In this document: positions 43,004 to 52,075 of the stretch, in pieces
Layout: each line of letters starts with the position of its first letter
How positions within the stretch are numbered: position 1 is the first letter of the stretch
DNA from: Leptothoe spongobia TAU-MAC 1115
Lineage (GTDB): Bacteria; Cyanobacteriota; Cyanobacteriia; Phormidesmidales; Phormidesmidaceae
NCBI RefSeq assembly: GCF_018739885.1
Contig: NZ_JADOES010000005.1
Span: forward strand, 1-64,000
Direction of reading: 5' to 3'
DNA length: 64,000 nucleotides
Notes under the pieces: model-generated
Database searches by the model: none
The model's input: only the letters and a program-made list of their open reading frames with translations
Told to the model about the DNA's origin: nothing
Position numbers and translations under genes: made by a program

Positions 43004-43225
43004 GGTAATAACCTCAAAAAACTAGAATGGGTAACAATTAACAAAAACAAAACGCTGTGTTCAACGCTTTATCTATCCCTCTACTAAGTTACCGATATTC
43101 AGCCGCTGTAGGCTGAGGGATTGATTAGAAGTCCATGACAGATTTGCATTAGTTTGCTGAGACTTCTCTCATAGAAGATGAGATATTAAATAACTGAAGA
43201 AGAAAACACGCTTCTCATCGCAGCA

Positions 43226-44155
43226 TTATCTCGTTTTACGATGAGTTAACGGTGTAAACCCAGCTCGTTTTTCAGATTCAAGCTGATAACTCAGCAGTGT
43301 ATTGTTTTTCAGCTCAGCTGTATATCGCCGTAAAGAGGACTGGGACGATTCAAACCACAGCTCAGCCCATACATGCCCCTGGTTTTGTTTCAGAATCTGC
43401 CCACTAGCTTTTCCCTGAAACCATTCCCATTGATATTGTCGTAAAAGCTCCCTTTCTAAAATCTGGAGTGGCTTAGGCAACAGACTCCAACCGCGATAGG
43501 TGGCAAGCAGGAGTTCAATATCCCCCTGCTGTTGGAGCAGGCACAACAGGGACTCCTGATTAAGGTTGCCGTAGTAACGACCCTGGGGAAAATCAATTAA
43601 CGTAGGGGCAAATCGGTGGCCGCCAATGTGGCTGATTTGCCAAGGCTGAACTTGCTGGGTCAGGTTTAGGGTTTGGATAGCCGCGATCGCATCCTGATAA
43701 AACGGATAACCATATATGCCACAGCATTCATTATGACTAGCATGGGTGCACACCATCAAATGTCGTTGGCCAGAGTGTGCTGGCTGCCCAACCGGCTCAC
43801 CTTTCAAGAACCCGTCCAGAGCTGGAGCCATATTAGCTGGACTATCCACCTGAATTTCCCAAGCCTTGTATCCCCCCAATAGCTGCCCAAACTGTCCTTG
43901 ATGAGGCCGGGCGGATCGTCGAAACAGTAGGATACGTCGCCGCTTTTGATTGGGCGTTTGCTCATGGGCAATCAGATGAACCCGGACACCCGCTGCTAAC
44001 CATGGTCTAATCACCTGCCTAACAGATTCAGGTATACCTGGGGACAACAGGGCTGGCTTATCCCAGGGGTGTGGAGTTTCCAATAGGACAAAGGTATCAG
44101 CCGGGACTGCCGTACCAATGAGGGATTTAGATTGAGTCAGCGTCGCCGTATTCAT
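43226..44155 (-). CDS. Sucrase/ferredoxin-like family protein
   Basis: A 309-residue protein of the sucraseferredoxin-like (PF06999) family, which has thioredoxin-fold [2Fe-2S] ferredoxin relatives. The key stretch is MVCTHASHNECCGIYGYPFY, then ISHIGGHRFAPTLIDFPQGRYYGNL; the Cys pair and the HxGGHR motif are the family signature. An N-terminal domain (about 20-120) contains FVLLETPHPWDKPALLS, also typical. It probably carries a 2Fe-2S cluster, with an unknown redox role. It starts next to a Fur-box-like site and is divergent from the carboxylate-amine ligase gene. It lies upstream of the double-glycine peptide on the same strand, 222 bp away. Confidence 0.88.
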   Translation of the reverse strand: MNTATLTQSKSLIGTAVPADTFVLLETPHPWDKPALLSPGIPESVRQVIRPWLAAGVRVHLIAHEQTPNQKRRRILLFRRSARPHQGQFGQLLGGYKAWEIQVDSPANMAPALDGFLKGEPVGQPAHSGQRHLMVCTHASHNECCGIYGYPFYQDAIAAIQTLNLTQQVQPWQISHIGGHRFAPTLIDFPQGRYYGNLNQESLLCLLQQQGDIELLLATYRGWSLLPKPLQILERELLRQYQWEWFQGKASGQILKQNQGHVWAELWFESSQSSLRRYTAELKNNTLLSYQLESEKRAGFTPLTHRKTR

Positions 44156-44232
44156 TGATTATTCGCCTTGTTCGCCAAAATATCCAGTCAATATGCTCTG
44201 GAAACATGTAGGGCAAATTGAGCCCCATCTAA

Positions 44233-44247
44233 TGATAACTATTTTCA
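44233..44247. promoter_or_regulatory. Candidate Fur box
   Basis: The sequence TGATAAC-T-ATTTTCA matches the 7-1-7 Fur consensus TGATAATnATTATCA at 12 of 14 defined positions. It lies 78 bp upstream of the sucrase/ferredoxin-like start in the shared divergent region. Iron repression of an iron-sulfur protein gene is plausible. Confidence 0.45.
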
Positions 44248-44473
44248 TTAAAGATGCCATGTATAAAAAGTAACTTCTTGGTGTTCATAAACCCTGTTTA
44301 TTAGATTTTTTAGTCTAAAATCTCTTATTAGATGGAGGTTTAACCCTGTGGCATCGTAAAAATAATAATTTCAATTTTGCACCACTATTGATATTAAGTT
44401 TCACTTTTGAGATAACCTGATTCAACTTCTGAGATCAATTATCAGAAGCGTTTGCAGATAAGGGTGTATTAAA

Positions 44474-45652
44474 ATGAGTTATCTATCTACCAGTGAACCG
44501 GTGGGTTGTTATCGATTTGGCTTAGAACATGAGGTGGCCTTTTGGGATCAGCAAACGGATCAGTTTGCTGATTTTTCTAATACTTCGTTTCAACGATTTG
44601 ATCGTTTAATTGCCCAACTGCCTGAGTATGCCTCCGACTATCCACAACTGCGCATTGGCGATGCCGGTATTAAACGCAAGCGCTGGTATATCGAAGGCTA
44701 TGAACGTTTTTCTGAAACAGGCAACCTGATAGGCTGTATGCCCAAGGGGATTGAAATTCGCACCACACTCCAGCCCACCATGACTGGAGCCGTACAAGAA
44801 CTGCGAGAGAGTTTTGCCCAGCTTTCTGAGGTGGCACTTCCCGCTGGCTTATTACCGGTATTGACTAGCTTTAATCCCATTCACAAAAGATTTGTCCCGG
44901 AACCTCCCCTAAATCATTTTGAAGCCCAGCGGCGGGAAGCCTCTCCCGAAAAGCAAACGGCCCATATTCCCATGATGACCTATGGACCCGATCTAAATTT
45001 TTCGATCCAGGGTTTATCCACCAAGGCCCTCATCCAGGCTGGTAAAAAACTGACCTATTACAGTCCTGCCATTGTTCCCTTTAGCTTTAGTTCACCGTTC
45101 TATGGGCAACAACTGTGGTCAGGTCTGTCGGTGCGCACCCATCTACGCACCGGACGACGACCGGCTGCCATGGTGTTTGTCGAACATCCTGAAGAGCTGA
45201 TTTCTAGTTCTCCTTCCCTCACCAAAATTGCGCGTCTGCCTGCCGAAGTGGGGAGGATTGAATTTAAAGCCTGCGATAGCTGCGGTGATTTTGAACTCTA
45301 TGGCAGCCTTTTGGCATTACTCAAGGGCATTGTGTTAGATCAAACTTTGCCAGGTGCAGCCTTGGTGCCCGATGCGGTGATGCACCAGCACGCTGCAATC
45401 CATGGGTTTCAGGATCCTGAGCTACGCGATCAGGCCCTCAGGCTTTTAGCAGCAGCCGACCGAGCGTTATCAGAAGCTGATGAAAGAGAACGATTGCAAC
45501 CGCTGTGGCAGTTTGCTCAGCAAAAGACAACACCGGCCCAGGTCATGTGCGATCGCTGGCGATCTGGGGTAGATTTGGTCAACCTTCTGAGCCAGGGCTA
45601 TACCACAGAATATGCTGCAATTAAGAAGAATCGGCTAATCCCTCAGGCTTGA
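44474..45652 (+). CDS. GCS2-type glutamate-cysteine ligase family protein
   Basis: A 392-residue carboxylate-amine ligase relative. FGLEHEVAFW at the N-terminus corresponds to the GxExE nucleotide/metal motif of the GCS2 family, and GIEIRTTLQPT, YGPDLNFSIQG, SPFYGQQLWSGLSVRTHLRTGRRP and RLPAEVGRIEFKACDSCGDF continue the fold. It does not start like the usual cyanobacterial GshA, so it may make another gamma-glutamyl or amide bond instead of glutathione precursor. AAGGGTG about 9 nt before the ATG supports the start. It is divergent from the sucrase/ferredoxin-like gene. A relationship to the nearby peptide gene is speculative. Confidence 0.75.
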   Translation: MSYLSTSEPVGCYRFGLEHEVAFWDQQTDQFADFSNTSFQRFDRLIAQLPEYASDYPQLRIGDAGIKRKRWYIEGYERFSETGNLIGCMPKGIEIRTTLQPTMTGAVQELRESFAQLSEVALPAGLLPVLTSFNPIHKRFVPEPPLNHFEAQRREASPEKQTAHIPMMTYGPDLNFSIQGLSTKALIQAGKKLTYYSPAIVPFSFSSPFYGQQLWSGLSVRTHLRTGRRPAAMVFVEHPEELISSSPSLTKIARLPAEVGRIEFKACDSCGDFELYGSLLALLKGIVLDQTLPGAALVPDAVMHQHAAIHGFQDPELRDQALRLLAAADRALSEADERERLQPLWQFAQQKTTPAQVMCDRWRSGVDLVNLLSQGYTTEYAAIKKNRLIPQA

Positions 45653-45738
45653 TCCAGCCCAGGGTAAGGTCAAGCTATTTACGCTAAAACAATAGAAGTA
45701 TAAGGCCCTTACCCTGGCAAACCCTTGGAGGTAGACCC

Positions 45739-46245
45739 ATGATTGTCTTGCGTACTGCCACCCCTGACGATTTAGAACTGCTCCGCTACTGGGATCAACA
45801 GCCCCATATTCTTGCATCTGATCCTGATAGTGACTGGGAATGGGAAATCGAGCTACTCCGCACCCCTGATTGGCGAGAACAGCTAATTGCTGAACTGGAC
45901 GGGCGACCGATCGGGTTTATCCAGATCATTGATCCAGCCCGTGAGGATAGCCATTATTGGGGAGATATTTCTACAAACTTGCGGGCCATCGACATTTGGA
46001 TTGGCGAAGCCTCTGACCTGGGGAAAGGCTATGGAACCCAAATGATGCAGCTTGCCTTTATTCGCTGTTTTGCTGATCTAGCTGTGACGGCTATATTGAT
46101 CGATCCGCTAGCCAGCAATATCCATGCCCACCGATTCTATGAACGACTCGGTTTTCGATTTGTCGAACGTCGTGCTTTTGGAACTGATGATTGTCTTGTT
46201 TATCGACTCAGCCGTGATGACTGGTCTCATTTGGAAAATAGCTAA
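45739..46245 (+). CDS. GNAT acetyltransferase, AAC(6')-like
   Basis: A 168-residue acetyltransferase. The order is IVLRTATPDDLELLRYWDQQ, LIAELDGRPIGFIQIIDP, then AIDIWIGEASDLGKGYGTQMMQLAF with the acetyl-CoA loop (LGKGYGT), then IDPLASNIHAHRFYERLGFRFV. The IDIWIGE and NxxAHRFYERLGF arrangement is that of the aminoglycoside 6'-acetyltransferase and siderophore/lysine acetyltransferase group. GGAGG lies 8 nt before the ATG. Resistance should not be assumed, because most chromosomal members act on other amines. Confidence 0.87.
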   Translation: MIVLRTATPDDLELLRYWDQQPHILASDPDSDWEWEIELLRTPDWREQLIAELDGRPIGFIQIIDPAREDSHYWGDISTNLRAIDIWIGEASDLGKGYGTQMMQLAFIRCFADLAVTAILIDPLASNIHAHRFYERLGFRFVERRAFGTDDCLVYRLSRDDWSHLENS

Positions 46246-46307
46246 TGTTCGAGTTATGTTAGCTTCAGTCCTTAACCCTAATACAGGACAAGATATAGGC
46301 AAAAATT

Positions 46308-46862
46308 ATGCAGTCGGAACTGGTAATAGCAATTATATCGGGCCTAATTACCCTAGCAGCATCTTCCCTCATCGCGGTATATCAAGCCCGCACCGAATTC
46401 CGTAAACTGACAAAACAATTAGAGCAAACCTACACAACCTCCTTATTTGACAAACGTCTAGAGGTCTATCCAGTTCTATTCAAAGCCCTAAATCAATTCA
46501 ACCACAGGATCGAATACGGTTCTCCCCATAAGCAACAGCTGATTGAATTTCAACATCATTATGATGATTGGATCTCTACCCATGCAATCTTACTAACACC
46601 CACTACAGCCCAGATAGTGTGGGGCTATCACAACTACCTGATTGATACGTTAGAGCAATATCACGACAGCTCCATACCGCTAGAGCAGTGGATAGAAATA
46701 AGAAATATACAGATTGTTATCGGTAAATTCTTACGGGCAGAAATTGGGGTGTTTGATACCACAGCCGCAGGCATTCCTGAACTGGAAAAACCCTATGTCA
46801 AGAGAATTCTTGACAAGCTGCAACATAGCTCGCAAAAAATCCGTAGTAGATTTGGCTACTGA
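46308..46862 (+). CDS. Small membrane-anchored hypothetical protein
   Basis: A 184-residue protein with one N-terminal membrane helix (LVIAIISGLITLAASSLIAVY) followed by a cytosolic, charged, helical domain (LTKQLEQTYTTSLFDKRLEVY, then LILTPTT-like and EYHDSS-like stretches). I recognise only its general shape: proteins of this architecture are common in bacteria and usually unannotated. It lies 62 bp after the GNAT gene and may be co-transcribed. No clear Shine-Dalgarno is present. Confidence 0.6.
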   Translation: MQSELVIAIISGLITLAASSLIAVYQARTEFRKLTKQLEQTYTTSLFDKRLEVYPVLFKALNQFNHRIEYGSPHKQQLIEFQHHYDDWISTHAILLTPTTAQIVWGYHNYLIDTLEQYHDSSIPLEQWIEIRNIQIVIGKFLRAEIGVFDTTAAGIPELEKPYVKRILDKLQHSSQKIRSRFGY

Positions 46863-46955
46863 GGGTGGGGTATCTCTTTAAGTGAGGTACAAATCTGGAT
46901 AAATCAGCTCTACTATGCTCATATATAGTCTCAGTATGTTTTGAGTTGACCTGCC

Positions 46956-48137
46956 ATGATGAAACCCTGGCTCCAGCCCCCTCGTCTCTGGGTGGGTGAA
47001 ACCGCAGACGAACAACCTCGCCATGCTACCTGGTTAGAACTGTTTTACGATCTGGTTTTTGTGGTAGCAGTTTCCCAGCTGGCGCATATGCTCAGCGCAG
47101 ATGTATCGGTCAAGGGATTCTTAGATTTTACCACCCTGTTTGTCCCCCTATGGTGGGTGTGGATTGGCACCACATTTTATGCCAACCGATTTGATAGCGA
47201 CGACCTGGCGCGGCGAATTTTGATGGGGTTACAGATGCTGGCCGTGGCAGCCCTGGCGGTAAACGTTCACCATGGGTTAGGTGAGAGTTCTGGTAGTTTC
47301 GCTTTGGCCTATACAGCTTCTAGATTTCTATTAGTGTTGGAATATCTATGTGCTGGCTGGCATATCCCAAAAGCACGGGGGTTAACGAATCGATACGCGT
47401 TGGGATTTAGTCTGGGTGGACTGTTATGGCTGGTTTCTGCCTTTGTGCCGCTGTCACTACGGTTTGTACTGTGGGCAATGGGCATGGCCATCGATTTTGT
47501 GACTCCCCTAACAGCGAGAAACATGATTCAGCAGTTTCCACCCCATCCAGAACATCTGCCTGAGCGGTTTGGACTGTTTACAATTATTGTGCTGGGAGAG
47601 GCGATTATTGCCGTGGTTAATGGGGTGTCGGAAATGCATTGGGGATTAGCGAGTACCTTGTGTGCGATCGCAGGTTTCACTACTGCATTTTCCCTCTGGT
47701 GGCTCTACTTTGAAAACGTCTCCGGCTCTGCCCTAGAAACCGCCCGTACCTCTGGCCGGGTCCAGATTCTACAGCTTTGGCTCTACATTCATTTACCCCT
47801 GGTTGTGGGTCTTGCTGCGACCGGCATCGGTGTCGAAAAAGGCATTCTTGCAGCAGGAGAAACCGCTGTCTTACCCTCTTCTGCGCGTTGGTTATTATGT
47901 GGTTCAGTCGCCCTATGTTATGCATCACTGGCAGTCCTGCATCGCATGGGTGTGATCTTTATGTGTAAGGCCCGCACCCGGCATCGGCTGGTGGGGATGG
48001 CGGCTATGTTGGGAGTTGCTCTAGTGGGCACGGCTCTCTCTCCCATTGGTGTGATGAGTTTTGTGGCCCTGATGGGAATTGTGCAAGTTGGTCTGGATCT
48101 GTACCAGGGTAAACCCGCAACTTTAACAGGAGCATAG
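46956..48137 (+). CDS. LtrA family membrane protein (low temperature requirement A)
   Basis: A 393-residue integral membrane protein with about ten helices. The N-terminal signature HATWLELFYDLVFVVAVSQLAH is diagnostic of LtrA (PF06772), supported by FVPLWWVWIGTTFYANRFD and ERFGLFTIIVLGEAIIAVVNG. The family name comes from a Listeria cold-growth mutant; the molecular function is not established. ATG at 46956 and at 46959 are both possible. Only one base separates its stop from the SDR gene, so the two are co-translated. Confidence 0.92.
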   Translation: MMKPWLQPPRLWVGETADEQPRHATWLELFYDLVFVVAVSQLAHMLSADVSVKGFLDFTTLFVPLWWVWIGTTFYANRFDSDDLARRILMGLQMLAVAALAVNVHHGLGESSGSFALAYTASRFLLVLEYLCAGWHIPKARGLTNRYALGFSLGGLLWLVSAFVPLSLRFVLWAMGMAIDFVTPLTARNMIQQFPPHPEHLPERFGLFTIIVLGEAIIAVVNGVSEMHWGLASTLCAIAGFTTAFSLWWLYFENVSGSALETARTSGRVQILQLWLYIHLPLVVGLAATGIGVEKGILAAGETAVLPSSARWLLCGSVALCYASLAVLHRMGVIFMCKARTRHRLVGMAAMLGVALVGTALSPIGVMSFVALMGIVQVGLDLYQGKPATLTGA

Positions 48138-48138
48138 G

Positions 48139-48885
48139 ATGGACCCTATCATTGTGATCACGGGAGGCAGTCGTGGCATTGGAGCGGCGACTGCTTGCCT
48201 GGCGGCAGAGCGGGGTTATGCGGTGTGCGTGAACTATCACCGGAATCGTCAGGCAGCTGATGCTGTTGTGGAGACGATCCGGCAACAAGGGGGGAAAGGG
48301 GTTGCGATCGCAGCCGACATAGCCATCGAATCCGATGTCATCAAACTCTTCAAAGCAGTAGACAACCAGCTTGGTCCAATCACGGCCCTGGTCAACAATG
48401 CAGGCATTCTAGAACAACAAATGCGAGTAGAAAACCTTGACGCCGCTCGCCTAAATCGAGTATTCGCAGCCAACGTTACTGGCTCCTTTCTCTGTGCGCG
48501 AGAAGCAGTAAAACGCATGTCTACCAAACATGGTGGTTCAGGGGGTGCGATCGTAAATGTCTCTTCGGTCGCCGCTCGTCTGGGAGCACCGGGAGAATAT
48601 GTAGACTATGCAGCGTCTAAGGCTGCCATTGATGCCATGACTATCGGTTTGGCCAAAGAAGTAGCTGAAGAAAAAATTCGTGTAAATGCCGTGCGGCCAG
48701 GCTTTATCTATACAGATATCCATGCCGATGGCGGCGAGCCCAATCGGGTTGATCGGGTTAAAGAATTTCTTCCCATGAAACGAGGCGGTCAACCCAGGGA
48801 AGTCGCTCAAGCAATCCTATGGTTGCTCTCCAGCGAAGCTTCCTATACAACTGGCACATTTATTGAGGTGGCCGGGGGACGATAG
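48139..48885 (+). CDS. SDR-family NAD(P)-dependent oxidoreductase
   Basis: A classical short-chain dehydrogenase of 248 residues. The cofactor loop is TGGSRGIGAA (residues 7-16), then ALVNNAG, the catalytic Ser in VNVSSVAARLG and the YxxxK pair in VDYAASKAAID. The end PMKRGGQPREVAQAILWLLS and TTGTFIEVAGGR is typical of the 3-oxoacyl-ACP-reductase/glucose-dehydrogenase-like subgroup. AGGAG within the LtrA 3' end serves as ribosome site. The substrate cannot be assigned. It holds the last HIP1 octamer (48304) before the polysaccharide cluster. Confidence 0.93.
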   Translation: MDPIIVITGGSRGIGAATACLAAERGYAVCVNYHRNRQAADAVVETIRQQGGKGVAIAADIAIESDVIKLFKAVDNQLGPITALVNNAGILEQQMRVENLDAARLNRVFAANVTGSFLCAREAVKRMSTKHGGSGGAIVNVSSVAARLGAPGEYVDYAASKAAIDAMTIGLAKEVAEEKIRVNAVRPGFIYTDIHADGGEPNRVDRVKEFLPMKRGGQPREVAQAILWLLSSEASYTTGTFIEVAGGR

Positions 48886-48932
48886 CCATAGCATCGGCCA
48901 TCTAGAATACTTTTGGTCTCAGTTTATCAAGT

Positions 48933-49931
48933 CTAGAATTTGCAAGACATGGATAAATCTGTTGCACACAGTTTTTGAAAAACTAAACTAGCAACAGCTT
49001 CATTACCTAGAGGATTAAGGTGTACCTTATCTCGAAAATAGGAATCAACCGTCGAATCAGGCAATGAAGACCAAGCCTGGTGTACATCTATAACAGAAAT
49101 TTCAAGTTCTTCCAAAACTTCTAGAAATTCTGCCTTATAATCGGGCTCTGAAAATTCAGGTATTAAATCCTTACGAGAAGGTATAAACAACACAAAAGTC
49201 GGCATCTGAGATGCATCTATAAAGTTATCGATAGCTGTTAGAGATGCCATATTTTGTTGAAACTGGCGATCAATGGTTTCAGTTGTTGGGATCTCCTCAG
49301 CCAATTTTCCTTTAGACTGATTTAGTTTGAGGGTAGTTATTACTCGTGGCCAAAGATACCTGACTAGAAGTTCTTGAATTGCTAGTAAAGGTTTCTTATC
49401 TGGATGAGTAGATCGACCGACGACGTCACTAGTACTTGTAGGTTGAACTAGATCATGAGACCCAATTTGTAAAATAACAATATCACTATCAAAGAGACCA
49501 AATTTTTCGATGTATCCTGCCTGATTACCAATCCCCCAAGACCCTGCAGAGGCATTGAGCACTTCTACAGTGTCAACTCCATTAGCAGATATCTTCTGTT
49601 CTAATTTTTCTGTCAGGATATCTGCTTGATCAGTTGGATTACCTCCGTTAAGGACAGAATCTCCTGTCATCAGAACTCGAAAAGCCTTAGTTGTTTTATC
49701 TTCTGCAATGGCCTCAGAACGCTGCGAGTATTGATTGTACTCGATATATTTACCAAAACGAAAAATCCTCTGATTTGGCTTAAAGCGATAACCGGTTTGC
49801 TGGTCTGCAACTGACAATGCAGGCGAAGCTAACCCAAGAGATTTACGCAGAGCAATTTCAATACCTAATGATGCACACAGCAAAAAGGCAACTAAAATGT
49901 AGCATTTACGCATATAGGAAACATTCTTCAA
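48933..49931 (-). CDS. SGNH/GDSL hydrolase, membrane-anchored
   Basis: A 332-residue protein with an N-terminal signal-anchor (CYILVAFLLCASLGIEIAL). The SGNH blocks are MTGDSVLNGG (GDS serine), a Gly in NASAGSWGIGNQ, the block III GSHD and DKVHLNPLGN with the catalytic Asp-x-x-His. It probably adds or removes acyl groups on an exported polysaccharide, which fits its place at the downstream end of the exopolysaccharide cluster. It converges with the SDR gene. Confidence 0.85.
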   Translation of the reverse strand: MKNVSYMRKCYILVAFLLCASLGIEIALRKSLGLASPALSVADQQTGYRFKPNQRIFRFGKYIEYNQYSQRSEAIAEDKTTKAFRVLMTGDSVLNGGNPTDQADILTEKLEQKISANGVDTVEVLNASAGSWGIGNQAGYIEKFGLFDSDIVILQIGSHDLVQPTSTSDVVGRSTHPDKKPLLAIQELLVRYLWPRVITTLKLNQSKGKLAEEIPTTETIDRQFQQNMASLTAIDNFIDASQMPTFVLFIPSRKDLIPEFSEPDYKAEFLEVLEELEISVIDVHQAWSSLPDSTVDSYFRDKVHLNPLGNEAVASLVFQKLCATDLSMSCKF

Positions 49932-50040
49932 CTTAGAAAGTTAATACTAAACAGAAACACAGAAACACAGATTATTTTATTTTGTCGGTTTCTGGACATA
50001 GTTTAAAGCATTTGGGAAGAGACCATAAAATAATTCACCA

Positions 50041-51237
50041 CTAAAAAACTATATCTTTTGGCAAACAATGATTCTCAATGACTATCTCATAAACATTTAT
50101 TAATTGCTCAGCGATTACATCCCAACTGTAACGCTGCTGGGCTAGCTTCTTGCCATTTTTACTAAATTCTTTTTGCAACTCAGGGTCACTCATTAACTTT
50201 TCTATTGCCTGACTTAGATAGTCTTCTTCTCCTTCTACAATTAGACCAGCTTTGGCAGAGGCAATTTCCGGTGAAATTTGAACACCTGGCGTTGTAATTA
50301 CTGGCAATCCTGATACTAAAGCTTCCGCAACAGCAACACCAAAATTCTCTGAAAAAGATGGCAGAACGAATGCGTTTACTCCTTGAAGTAACAAATCCTT
50401 ATCTCGCCCTTGAACAAATCCAGTAAATGTAACACGGCCATTTAGATTAAGAGAGCTTACTAAATCTTTTAACTTACCAATATAATCTTTTTCACCTGTG
50501 CCTGCTAATAGCAAGTGAATATCTTTACCTCTATAGACTAGCTGATGTACAACTTGCAAAAGTAATTCTGGGCGTTTTTTATAATGTATTCTTGAAAGGA
50601 AAAGTAGCGTGAAACGTCCATTAGGTATTTCGTAAACTTGGTAAAGCTGACGAGTGGCATCAGGTATTACAGCAGGAACATCAACACCAAGTGGAATAGT
50701 AGCTGTTGATGTTTGGATGCCAATCTTTTTCACATCTTCCACCTCTCCCGTGGATGTGCAATGAATAGCAGCAGCAGACCTAAGGTTATGCTCTTCAAAT
50801 AAAAAAGAATAGATTCGTTTTTTTGTCTGACTTTGCTTAAGTGCCCAAGGACTCAGCTGCCCCAACGGTCTTACAATGTAAGGAACATCATTTTGTCGTG
50901 CAGTTATACCTGCACAAGTAGGCGCAAAAGAAAATAGATAATGACTGTGAATCACATCATAGTCAGGTGCATTTTTCCACAACCATTGGAATAATGCGGG
51001 TGAAAAAATAAATTCCTTAAGAGGGGGGGAGAAACGTGGTAAGAACCAAACTGGGACACCTTTGTGGATAACTCTTTGTCTAGTAGGTACATCGAGAACA
51101 TCATCTCGATCATCATTTGTAGTAACAATCTCTGCATCAATACCTTTTGTGATAAGAGCTTTAACTAGATTAAGTACAACATGAGTTGGACCACCTAGAC
51201 TAGGGCTAACGGATGGAATAACATGTAGAACTTTCAT
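50041..51237 (-). CDS. Glycosyltransferase family 4
   Basis: A 398-residue retaining GT-B enzyme. The N-terminal domain starts MKVLHVIPSVSPSLGGPTHV (glycine loop), and the C-terminal nucleotide-sugar domain has FTLLFLSRIHYKKRPELLLQ and the E-x7-E motif region SFSENFGVAVAEALVSGLPV. It should transfer a sugar from a nucleotide donor to a lipid-linked or growing chain on the cytoplasmic side of the membrane. The donor cannot be read from the sequence. It is the most downstream transferase of the cluster. Confidence 0.92.
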   Translation of the reverse strand: MKVLHVIPSVSPSLGGPTHVVLNLVKALITKGIDAEIVTTNDDRDDVLDVPTRQRVIHKGVPVWFLPRFSPPLKEFIFSPALFQWLWKNAPDYDVIHSHYLFSFAPTCAGITARQNDVPYIVRPLGQLSPWALKQSQTKKRIYSFLFEEHNLRSAAAIHCTSTGEVEDVKKIGIQTSTATIPLGVDVPAVIPDATRQLYQVYEIPNGRFTLLFLSRIHYKKRPELLLQVVHQLVYRGKDIHLLLAGTGEKDYIGKLKDLVSSLNLNGRVTFTGFVQGRDKDLLLQGVNAFVLPSFSENFGVAVAEALVSGLPVITTPGVQISPEIASAKAGLIVEGEEDYLSQAIEKLMSDPELQKEFSKNGKKLAQQRYSWDVIAEQLINVYEIVIENHCLPKDIVF

Positions 51238-51330
51238 AGGTCCAAGTACTGAAAGCTAAAGTGGGCTCTCTAAATGAGAGTACTTCATTCACGGCAAGAC
51301 TAAATCAATATCAACCTAAAAAATAAAGAA

Positions 51331-52017
51331 CTACCTGATATAACCTTCTTTTCGAGTAAAGTATGCGAGTTCCTCAGATAAAACTTTTACAGGCTTTGCA
51401 GGAACTCCTGCATATAAATGATAGCTATCAGAATATTTTTTATTTAAGAGTGCTTTGGCTCCTAGCACTGAAAAATCAGGCAACTGAGAACCTGGCAGAA
51501 GCACACTACACGAACCAATAAGGCAATAATCACCTATCTCTATACCCTGAGACGCCTGGACACATTTTTCAAGATCTATACTATGCGTTAGCAACTGTGA
51601 AGCATATCCTGCAAGTATCGAATATTGGCCCAAGGTAACTTTATTAGTGCAGTCTAATAAATGACGATGAGTTACTGCAGAGTAAGGTTTAAGCACAAGA
51701 GATGACTCTCTTGCGGGTTCATTAACAAATGATTTACTACTAGACTTTGGATGTCCCGTAACTAGATTAAACCTACCAATTGATGATTTTTCTTCCATCA
51801 CTAAAAGGTCTAAGCTTTTACAAACTGTAAAGTCACCTATCTTTGCATTTGCTTCCATCGTTAACATTTTGGGAATAACTACAGAAAGTCCAATCCTGCT
51901 ACTTGGATGTAGTTTATATCCCAAAAATTTCTCTAGAAAAATGCGACGTAGAAACCAGGGTAGTATTGAACTAACAGCAAAGATTAACAATCTTTTTTTC
52001 TGTGACTCTACAGTCAT
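51331..52017 (-). CDS. Hexapeptide-repeat (left-handed beta-helix) acyltransferase
   Basis: A 228-residue protein with irregular hexapeptide turns: RIGLSVVIPKMLTMEANAKI, YSILAGYASQLLTHS, then GDYCLIGSCSVLLPGSQLPD and FSVLGAKALLNKKYSD, ending in LYAGVPAKPVKVL, the usual close of WcaF/NodL-type acetyltransferases. It probably acetylates a sugar of the exopolysaccharide using acetyl-CoA. The N-terminal 40 residues are hydrophobic/basic and may contact the membrane. It sits among glycosyltransferase genes on the same strand. Confidence 0.85.
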   Translation of the reverse strand: MTVESQKKRLLIFAVSSILPWFLRRIFLEKFLGYKLHPSSRIGLSVVIPKMLTMEANAKIGDFTVCKSLDLLVMEEKSSIGRFNLVTGHPKSSSKSFVNEPARESSLVLKPYSAVTHRHLLDCTNKVTLGQYSILAGYASQLLTHSIDLEKCVQASQGIEIGDYCLIGSCSVLLPGSQLPDFSVLGAKALLNKKYSDSYHLYAGVPAKPVKVLSEELAYFTRKEGYIR

Positions 52018-52075
52018 AGGGAAGATATCGAAATGCGGCTAAGGCATCTTAAAGCATACATAAAATATCTATGAT

